A stretch of DNA of 5,177 nucleotides from Actinomycetota bacterium (lineage in GTDB: Bacteria; Actinomycetota; Coriobacteriia; Anaerosomatales; JAHIQC01). The position numbers were made by a program, and so were the translations under genes. The notes under the pieces were generated by a model that searched no databases, was not told where the DNA came from, and saw only the letters and a list, made by a program, of their open reading frames with translations. The stretch lies in contig JAHIQC010000293.1 in the NCBI GenBank assembly GCA_018902765.1, positions 1 through 5,177 on the forward strand. The letters run 5' to 3'. Numbering within the stretch: position 1 is the first letter of the stretch; each line of letters starts with the position of its first letter. Positions 1 to 3,949 of this stretch are shown here, piece after piece.

Positions 1-45
1 CAGATGACGCTGGTACACGGACAAACGGGCGTTAGGATGTTGCAT
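1..45 (-). CDS. IS481-family transposase, N-terminal 15 residues (partial)
   Basis: An ATG at 45-43 opens a frame that stays open to the left edge and reads MQHPNARLSVYQRHL. IS481-family DDE transposases commonly begin with a short M-x-H-x-NA-x-L stretch leading into a helix-turn-helix that binds the element ends, and this peptide fits that pattern. A good Shine-Dalgarno, GAGAGGG at 58-52, lies six bases before the ATG. The start sits about 88 bp inside the proposed IS terminus, a normal leader length for such elements. The catalytic DDE core is outside the window, so it cannot be said whether the gene is intact. The ribosome-binding site and start codon lie in one arm of a long inverted repeat, which could limit translation from read-through transcripts. 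Fifteen residues are little evidence on their own; the call leans on the terminus and target site beside it. Confidence 0.5.
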   Translation of the reverse strand, partial: MQHPNARLSVYQRHL

Positions 46-120
46 GAGGATCCCTCTCTTCGGCTGTGGCGTAGACAACCAACAGCCGACAGGAAGGGGT
101 CCTCACCTGTCAACAACCTA
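33..120. repeat. Long imperfect inverted repeat (hairpin) at the IS end
   Basis: Positions 33-69 pair with 79-120. TAGGaTGTTG (33-42) matches CAACaACCTA (111-120) with one mismatch. TGAGGA (45-50) pairs with TCCTCA (100-105), CCCT (52-55) with AGGG (95-98), and TCGGCTGTGG (60-69) with 79-89 after a one-base bulge. The loop is about nine bases (70-78). No T-run follows on either strand, so it is not an ordinary intrinsic terminator. On the minus-strand RNA, the 3' arm contains the transposase Shine-Dalgarno and start codon. IS10 and IS50 are known to use terminal structure of this kind to block translation of transcripts entering from outside; applying that here is inference. Confidence 0.6.
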
Positions 121-133
121 TATGGACCGTTCA

Positions 134-139
134 GCTAGC
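134..139. repeat. Putative IS481 target-site duplication (GCTAGC)
   Basis: GCTAGC directly abuts the proposed IS terminus at 133 and matches the NCTAGN target consensus described for IS481 insertions, which duplicate 6 bp. Only one copy is visible. The partner copy should flank the other end of the element beyond the left edge. GCTAGC is palindromic and could occur by chance, so its weight comes from its exact placement. Confidence 0.5.
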
Positions 140-154
140 TCCGGCCGCGCCCTT

Positions 155-997
155 CTAGGCCACCGTGTAACGCCCGCCATCACGCACGAGAAATCCCTCG
201 GAAGCCAGCTCGTCCAAGATCTCCTTCGCGAGGTGCTCGTCCAGGTCCAGTCCGCTGGCTAGCGCTGCGCTCGTCAGGCCCGGCTCCGCGAGCACCCCAC
301 GAAGGAGCATCGCGCGTTTCTGGCGCCGCGACCCTTGGAATGTCGACTGTGTCGTGTGATGTCGGCTACGCCGTGATGGGTTGGGCAACGTGCTTTTGAG
401 ATGGACTCCGTAGTCAAGGAGCGCATAGTACCAGTCGCGCGGGTTCTCGGGATCCACGGTAGCCGCCACGATCGGAATGATCGCACGATCGGGCACCGAA
501 TCATGCTCGGCAAAGAAGTGATGGAGGTATACGGTGCGAACATTGGTCTCCAGGTAAACGACCGGGGAACCATGAGCGAACGCCAGCACGCCGGCTGCGG
601 TTGCCGGTCCGATGCCCGGCAGGGCCCGCAGCGCCGCCTCGGTGTCCGGCAGGACGCCCGCCATGTCCGAGGAGACCCCCTCGGCAGTGCGCTTGAGGGC
701 GATCGCGCGTCGGTTGTAGCCCAACCCCTGCCACTGCTCGAGAACCGCGGTGAGCGGCGCGGCTGCAAGCGCGTCGATACTCGGGAACCGCTCGAGCCAT
801 GCATCGAAGCGAGGAATCACGCGAGCGACCTGCGTCTGCTGGAGCATCACTTCGCTCACGAGCACGGCATACGGGTCGCGCGTCTGGCGCCAGGGCAGAT
901 CGTGGCGACCGCACGCGCGCCAATACTCGTACACGACATCACGAAACGCAGCGATCGTCGCCGGGTCGAGCGTGAGTGGACCGGGCGCAGATGTCAT
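155..997 (-). CDS. MutY-like HhH-GPD DNA glycosylase without Fe-S cluster
   Basis: A 280-residue base-excision-repair glycosylase, most like A/G-specific adenine glycosylases, which remove adenine mispaired with 8-oxoguanine. Visible landmarks are LPWR at 34-37, EVMLQQTQV at 49-57 (Glu49 aligns with the MutY catalytic Glu), GLGYNRRA at 91-98, and the helix-hairpin-helix LPGIGPATAAG at 126-136. The hairpin lacks the Lys of endonuclease III, which favours a monofunctional enzyme. Two departures stand out. The usual DGN is ETN (150-152), so Glu occupies the catalytic Asp position. The four-Cys Fe-S loop after about residue 195 is absent: the only Cys is at 29, and that region is a basic, Ser-rich stretch ending GSRRQKR (222-228). 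Residues 229-280 look like a small winged-helix domain rather than the MutY NUDIX-like 8-oxoG domain, and the protein is shorter than the roughly 350 residues of E. coli MutY. The ATG lies 17 bp after the helicase stop with no clear Shine-Dalgarno, suggesting co-transcription and coupling. The family is well supported; exact substrate is not. Confidence 0.88.
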   Translation of the reverse strand: MTSAPGPLTLDPATIAAFRDVVYEYWRACGRHDLPWRQTRDPYAVLVSEVMLQQTQVARVIPRFDAWLERFPSIDALAAAPLTAVLEQWQGLGYNRRAIALKRTAEGVSSDMAGVLPDTEAALRALPGIGPATAAGVLAFAHGSPVVYLETNVRTVYLHHFFAEHDSVPDRAIIPIVAATVDPENPRDWYYALLDYGVHLKSTLPNPSRRSRHHTTQSTFQGSRRQKRAMLLRGVLAEPGLTSAALASGLDLDEHLAKEILDELASEGFLVRDGGRYTVA

Positions 998-1004
998 GTG
1001 CGCT

Positions 1005-1030
1005 GCAACGGCGCCTAGAAGCGCCGTTGC
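1005..1030. promoter_or_regulatory. Perfect 10-bp hairpin across helicase stop and glycosylase leader
   Basis: GCAACGGCGC (1005-1014) and GCGCCGTTGC (1021-1030) are exact reverse complements around a six-base loop (1015-1020) that contains the helicase TAG. On the minus-strand RNA, the 3' arm ends seven bases before the glycosylase ATG, exactly where a Shine-Dalgarno should be and where none is evident. No U-run follows, so it is a weak candidate for a terminator. A ribosome finishing the helicase would melt the stem, which suggests translational coupling; the regulatory role is inference. Confidence 0.5.
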
Positions 1031-2253
1031 GTGCGGCCGCCGCTCGGTCCGCGTCCACGACCCATGACGCCGCCGCGGAACATGGCCCGGGGGCTCGACG
1101 TGTCCGTCTGACGGTCTTCACGGGGCACAATGCGCTCCTTATACTCGAAACCCTCCACATCGCGTGTAACGAGCACCTGACGCGTCACACGCTCGATCTC
1201 AGTGAGTTGCGGTATCTCTTCGTGGCTCACAAGCGTGATCGCGATTCCGGTCTCACCCGCGCGGGCGGTGCGGCCGATGCGATGAACGTAGTCATCCGGC
1301 TTGTCGGGCACGTCGAAGTTGACCACATGGGTGATGCCTTCGACGTCGATCCCACGAGCCATGACGTCGGTTGAAATCAGGAGGTGATACTTGCCGCTCC
1401 GAAAACGATCGAGCGTCTCCTCGCGTTTGGCCTGCGAAAGATCGGAGTGGATGGTGGCTGCCGCCACGCCACTGGAGTTGAGAGCCGCAGCCACACGGTC
1501 GGCACGGGCCTTGGTGCGGGTGAACACGATCGCCCGATAATCAGCGGTTTCGCGGAACAGCGCGACCAGAAGCTCGGTCTTTTGCATGGCGTTGACCGGA
1601 TACACGAGCTGTTCGATTGCCTCGACCGGCGTGGAGGCCGGCGTGATGTCGACGCGCGCGGGGTTGTCGAGCGTGTCTCCTATGAGCCGCAGCACCTTGT
1701 CGTCCAAGGTCGCGGAGAACAGCAGATTCTGGCGCTGCTTGGGCAAGAGCCGCAGGATACGACGGACGTCGGGCCAAAAGCCCATGTCGAGCATTCGGTC
1801 GGCCTCATCGAGTACGAGTATCTCCACGTGCTCCAGATCGATATCTCCTCGGCTCTGGAGATCGAGAAAGCGTCCTGGCGTGGCGACCAGCAGGTCCACT
1901 CCGTGATGGAGTGCCTTGGTCTGAGCCGTGTAGCCGACACCGCCGTACACCGCAAGAACTGCATGATGCGTGCTGTGGGCGACTGTGCGTCCGACGCGCT
2001 CGATCTGCACACAAAGCTCGCGTGTGGGTGTGACGATCAACGCGCCAATGCGTCCCTTGTGAGCGATCTTGGAGAGTACCGGCAACACGAACGCTGCGGT
2101 CTTTCCCGTGCCGGTCTGCGCACAGGCCAGTACATCGCGTCCGGACATGACCAACGGAATGGCCTGTTCCTGTATCGGGGTCGGGGTGTCGTAACCCATT
2201 TCGAGCACGCCCTCAAGCGCGGCGTTCGACAAGCCAAGCTCTTCAAAACCCAT
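1015..2253 (-). CDS. DEAD-box ATP-dependent RNA helicase (RhlE type)
   Basis: A 412-residue cytoplasmic helicase that uses ATP to unwind short RNA duplexes, typically in ribosome assembly, mRNA decay or cold adaptation. All core motifs are present in order: the Q motif with an aromatic at 3 and PTPIQ at 24-28, motif I AQTGTGKT (45-52), PTREL (76-80), GG (104-105), TPGR (125-128), DEAD (149-152), SAT (180-182), VFTRT (243-247), STDVMARGID (294-303) and HRIGRTARAG (324-333). Sequence around the motifs, such as VEILVLDEADRMLDMGF, is typical of the RhlE subgroup. The tail after about residue 385 is short, basic and Arg/Gly-rich, as expected for nonspecific RNA binding, and has no DbpA- or CsdA-type RNA-binding domain. 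The ATG is preceded by the strong Shine-Dalgarno AGAAGGAG at 2265-2258. The gene is followed within 17 bp by the glycosylase gene and probably shares its transcript. The subgroup is less certain than the family. Confidence 0.97.
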   Translation of the reverse strand: MGFEELGLSNAALEGVLEMGYDTPTPIQEQAIPLVMSGRDVLACAQTGTGKTAAFVLPVLSKIAHKGRIGALIVTPTRELCVQIERVGRTVAHSTHHAVLAVYGGVGYTAQTKALHHGVDLLVATPGRFLDLQSRGDIDLEHVEILVLDEADRMLDMGFWPDVRRILRLLPKQRQNLLFSATLDDKVLRLIGDTLDNPARVDITPASTPVEAIEQLVYPVNAMQKTELLVALFRETADYRAIVFTRTKARADRVAAALNSSGVAAATIHSDLSQAKREETLDRFRSGKYHLLISTDVMARGIDVEGITHVVNFDVPDKPDDYVHRIGRTARAGETGIAITLVSHEEIPQLTEIERVTRQVLVTRDVEGFEYKERIVPREDRQTDTSSPRAMFRGGVMGRGRGPSGGRTQRRF

Positions 2254-2271
2254 ATCGCTCCTTCTTAGTTT

Positions 2272-2295
2272 TCCTCGGCAAGTATGCCCGAAGGA
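2272..2295. promoter_or_regulatory. Imperfect hairpin in the helicase leader
   Basis: TCCTCGGCA (2272-2280) pairs with TGCCCGAAGGA (2285-2295) through nine base pairs with two single-base bulges and a four-base loop. It fills much of the 66-bp gap between the 70-residue gene and the helicase, ending seven bases upstream of the helicase Shine-Dalgarno on the minus strand. No T-run follows on either strand. It may be a 5'-leader structure; cold-shock-type helicases are often controlled post-transcriptionally, but nothing here proves that. A separate 5-bp stem (2308-2321) overlaps the preceding stop codon. Confidence 0.3.
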
Positions 2296-2319
2296 CGCAG
2301 GAGGGTCGAGGCACGCGCC

Positions 2320-2532
2320 TCAGGTGTGCTTTATGTAGTAGCGGCAGGCGCGAAAGTTCGGGCACTCGCTCGGAAGCTCGTCCACCGTGAAGTTCCAATA
2401 ATCGCCCTCGACGAAGCATGTGCATTCCACACGATACTGACCCGGCTTCAGTCGGGGACTCAGCCTGTCTTCATCGCTTATCTTTTCACGCCACCACTTG
2501 CACTTGCCCGGTATCGGCGCGTACGCATCCAT
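2320..2532 (-). CDS. Small five-cysteine protein, possibly metal-binding
   Basis: A 70-residue protein I do not recognise. It has no signal peptide or membrane segment and is rich in charged and aromatic residues. Cysteines are at 11, 37, 39, 57 and 63, in the settings GKCKWWREK, ECTCF and ECPNFRACRYY. The CxC plus CX5C spacing suggests a zinc or Fe-S site, or a redox-active thiol set; this is inference. I chose the ATG at 2532 because GGAGG lies four bases upstream (2541-2537) and because the protein-like, charged and Cys-containing sequence begins there. A longer in-frame reading to 2643 adds 37 residues that run back through the stem-loop at 2629-2659 and look non-coding. The gene stands between the sensor terminator and the helicase, 66 bp from the helicase, so it may be co-transcribed with it. 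Compact codon-like organisation and a good ribosome-binding site support a real gene. Confidence 0.7.
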   Translation of the reverse strand: MDAYAPIPGKCKWWREKISDEDRLSPRLKPGQYRVECTCFVEGDYWNFTVDELPSECPNFRACRYYIKHT

Positions 2533-2536
2533 ATGG

Positions 2537-2541
2537 CCTCC
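2537..2541 (-). promoter_or_regulatory. Shine-Dalgarno fixing the start of the 70-residue gene
   Basis: GGAGG on the minus strand, four bases before the ATG at 2532. It supports this internal start over the upstream in-frame ATG at 2643. Confidence 0.6.
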
Positions 2542-2575
2542 ATCTGACCACCCCCTCCCCGAGGCGGCTAAACCA

Positions 2576-2603
2576 TATGTACCCCCTACGCTCGGCTCGG
2601 CAA
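2576..2603 (-). promoter_or_regulatory. Weak candidate promoter for the 70-residue gene and helicase
   Basis: TTGCCG (2603-2598) and TACATA (2581-2576) are separated by 16 bp on the minus strand, 44 bp or more before the 70-residue start and after the stem-loop at 2629-2659. The -35 is a fair match and the -10 is poor. It is offered mainly because a promoter is expected between a terminator and a new transcription unit. Confidence 0.2.
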
Positions 2604-2628
2604 GCATCATTCGCCGTCGAATATACGA

Positions 2629-2659
2629 GTGGCCGGGTCTCATTCGAGAACCCGACCAC
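2629..2659 (-). terminator. Stem-loop after the sensor gene, probable terminator
   Basis: On the minus strand GTGGTCGGGTTCTC pairs with GAGACCCGGCCAC around a four-base GAAT loop, giving about 13 pairs with one wobble or mismatch and one bulge. It begins 24 bp past the sensor stop codon, the usual place for a transcript end. The sequence that follows (TCGTATATTCG) has only scattered Ts, so if it terminates it is an atypical intrinsic terminator or an mRNA 3'-end stabiliser. The only other gene in the gap starts downstream, at 2532. Confidence 0.5.
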
Positions 2660-2683
2660 CGAAAGGCTTACCTGAAAGGCGCG

Positions 2684-3601
2684 CTACTTCATGAGCGACT
2701 TGAACGTCATAGACACAAGACCCATGAACTGGCCGAAGAACTCCTCGAACTTGCCGATCTCATCCTTGGGGCCACGGGCCTCGAAATGGGCGTCGAAATC
2801 GCCGCCGGCCACGCGCATCGAAATGTCCTCCATGCTGGCGATCATCCGGCTCAACCGCTTGAACACGAGGGTATCGAGCAAGCCACCTATCACGAGCGTG
2901 GCCACGAGCAACGTGACGCCGATGACGACTAGAGTCAGAAGCATCGAGTCCTTCGCTGCGTTGGCGGAGTCCGTGATGTTCTCAATGGAGTACAGGACTC
3001 CGACGACGTTGTTCTCCTCATCGCTGACCGGAGAGACGCCGTGTGCATTGGTGAGCTCGTTATCGCTCCATGCGATCGTCCAGTACTTCCCGTCCTTGGT
3101 GCCAAGATTCCCGTGACAGGTCTTGGTGCAGCTTCCGTTCTCGATGCCCGTGAGCTTGCCCGTCTCCGGGACGTCGGCCGCGGGGACTTCGAACACAGCT
3201 GCGTCGTACAGAGCGTCGCTCGTGGACAGCGCGACCACGTACTGCTCCTGCTCGTCCCAGTTGTTGCCGAGATTCGCCTTCTCCCGCGCACTCACATACG
3301 CGGCCTGATCGACGACTGTCTTGTCGAGCAACAGGTAATAGTCCATCCCTGTCTGAGCCTTCATACGATCGAGCCAGTCAGGGCTCTTCTCAAGGAAGGC
3401 GGGGTCTGCGCTTAGCTTCGTGACCCCCAACTCCTGGATGTTGTTCCAGGCGGCCTGTGACTGAACGATCTCCTTGAAGGCAGCATCATCAAGACCTGAG
3501 GAGTACGACTGGTGCAGGTACACCACGACGGCCGCTGCTCCCAAGATGTTTATGAGCACGACGCCCAGAAGTATCTTGAATCTGATCGGCGAGTTCTTCA
3601 T
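2684..3601 (-). CDS. Membrane haem-type sensor with CX3CH motif and terminal HAMP domain
   Basis: A 305-residue membrane protein built like the input half of a chemoreceptor or histidine kinase. A short positive N-terminus leads into TM1 (about 9-28), then an extracytoplasmic domain of about 190 residues, TM2 (about 220-246) and a HAMP-like region (about 247-300: KRLSRMIASMEDISMRVAGGDFD, then DEIGKFEEFF further on, shown here in part). The extracellular domain contains C158-TKT-C162-H163, a c-type-haem-like motif with three rather than two intervening residues, so covalent haem and redox, ligand or gas sensing are plausible. The protein ends right after HAMP (FKSLMK), with no MCP signalling tip, kinase or cyclase domain. 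I chose the ATG at 3601 because AAGGA lies six bases upstream and a membrane anchor begins at once; the longer reading to 3706 would overlap the preceding gene out of frame. The 66-residue gene is 40 bp upstream and the multihaem cytochrome just before that, suggesting a shared redox role. Topology is well supported; haem binding is probable, output unknown. Confidence 0.8.
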   Translation of the reverse strand: MKNSPIRFKILLGVVLINILGAAAVVVYLHQSYSSGLDDAAFKEIVQSQAAWNNIQELGVTKLSADPAFLEKSPDWLDRMKAQTGMDYYLLLDKTVVDQAAYVSAREKANLGNNWDEQEQYVVALSTSDALYDAAVFEVPAADVPETGKLTGIENGSCTKTCHGNLGTKDGKYWTIAWSDNELTNAHGVSPVSDEENNVVGVLYSIENITDSANAAKDSMLLTLVVIGVTLLVATLVIGGLLDTLVFKRLSRMIASMEDISMRVAGGDFDAHFEARGPKDEIGKFEEFFGQFMGLVSMTFKSLMK

Positions 3602-3607
3602 AACTGA

Positions 3608-3612
3608 TCCTT
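3608..3612 (-). promoter_or_regulatory. Shine-Dalgarno fixing the sensor start
   Basis: AAGGA on the minus strand, six bases before the ATG at 3601, within a purine-rich GAGGAGAAGGA stretch. It decides the sensor start in favour of 3601. Confidence 0.65.
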
Positions 3613-3641
3613 CTCCTCGGCAGGCGCACTTGCTGCGGCCA

Positions 3642-3842
3642 TCACAGATCCAGTCCCAAAACGCTCTTTGCCGCATCCCGCAAGGACGCGACCTTCGTCG
3701 GTTCATCGACTTCGTTCGGGCCGATGAGAGTGATGATGAACCCGCACTTCATGGCCAACTCCCCACGAGTCTTGAACACGTCGAGATGATTGTCCTCGAT
3801 GTGCTTCTGTATCGCCACGCTGTACTCGTAGAGCTTGCCCAT
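3642..3842 (-). CDS. Unrecognised 66-residue soluble protein between cytochrome and sensor
   Basis: A small protein with no signal peptide, membrane span or haem motif; its only Cys is at 33. The sequence looks globular and mostly helical. An N-terminal amphipathic stretch (KLYEYSVAIQKHIEDN, 3-18) is followed by LDVFKTRGELAMKCGFIITL (20-39), a Gly-Pro turn (41-42) and a C-terminal helix ending in SVLGLDL (60-66). The ATG at 3842 is preceded by a G-rich AGGGGG (3852-3847), a serviceable ribosome-binding site. It lies 107 bp after the cytochrome stop and 40 bp before the sensor start on the same strand, so co-transcription with the sensor is likely. Because the sensor ends at its HAMP domain, a small cytoplasmic neighbour could be a partner or adaptor, but that is speculation from position. 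I do not recognise the family. Confidence 0.7.
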   Translation of the reverse strand: MGKLYEYSVAIQKHIEDNHLDVFKTRGELAMKCGFIITLIGPNEVDEPTKVASLRDAAKSVLGLDL

Positions 3843-3949
3843 GTCGCCCCCTAGTTGTATCGGCGCCGATGCAAAGCCCCCTTAAGCCCCTGAATCGATC
3901 CGGCTTTGATGCTAACGGCTTATGGCCTGTTGCCGCAAGGCGAGTCCGC
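3843..3949. other. Leader between cytochrome and 66-residue gene, with palindrome and repeats
   Basis: This 107-bp gap is unusually structured. ATCGGCGCCGAT (3859-3870) is a perfect 12-bp palindrome, extended to 18 bp (3856-3873) with one mismatched pair. It is 14 bp upstream of the 66-residue start. AAGCCCC occurs at 3874-3880 and 3884-3890, exactly 10 bp apart, and the inverted core GGCTT recurs at 3902-3906 and 3917-3921. CAAAGCC (3872-3878) is also complementary to GGCTTTG (3902-3908). A palindrome this close to a start suggests a dimeric repressor site or an RNA hairpin over the ribosome-binding region. No convincing promoter or T-run terminator is visible. Confidence 0.4.
3856..3873. 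promoter_or_regulatory. 18-bp near-perfect palindrome, candidate operator
   Basis: TGTATCGGCGCCGATGCA is symmetrical at all but one pair, with a perfect 12-bp core. It sits directly upstream of the ribosome-binding site of the 66-residue gene, a position suited to repression or to translational masking. No specific regulator is recognised. Confidence 0.4.

Larger units (their letters stand above)
1..133 (-). mobile_element. IS481-family insertion sequence, one terminus (partial)
   Basis: Three sequence features agree on an IS end. Read on the minus strand, the proposed element starts at 133 with TGAACGG and has ATAGGTTGT at bases 13-21 of the element (positions 121-113). From memory, the Bordetella IS481 terminus also begins TG and carries ATAGGTTGT at the same offset. 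Immediately outside, 139-134 reads GCTAGC, which fits the NCTAGN target that IS481 is known to duplicate as 6 bp. About 88 bp inside the end, a short open frame begins with an IS481-like transposase N-terminus and runs off the window. The element lies 15 bp beyond the stop of the glycosylase gene and in the same orientation, so it does not break that gene. The far terminus and the second copy of the target site are outside the window. The family match rests on recalled sequence, not on a search. Confidence 0.65.

Noticed and set aside
46..104. Retron-like or other small structured RNA instead of an IS leader
   Set aside because: A long hairpin could fit, but there is no reverse transcriptase in view, and the terminus, target site and transposase-like start explain the region better.
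1384..2268. 294-codon open frame on the plus strand
   Set aside because: It is antisense to the DEAD-box helicase, which has every family motif. Its translation has no recognisable domain, as expected of a shadow frame in GC-rich DNA.
2272..2295. Intrinsic terminator between the five-cysteine gene and the helicase
   Set aside because: The hairpin has two bulges and no T-run on either strand; it is kept only as a possible leader structure.
2533..2643. N-terminal extension of the five-cysteine protein by 37 residues
   Set aside because: It runs back into the stem-loop after the sensor gene and lacks protein-like character, while GGAGG precedes the internal ATG at 2532.
3602..3706. N-terminal extension of the sensor by 35 residues
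   Set aside because: It would overlap the 66-residue gene out of frame, has an Arg/Cys-rich non-protein-like composition, and ignores the good Shine-Dalgarno at 3612-3608 before the ATG at 3601.
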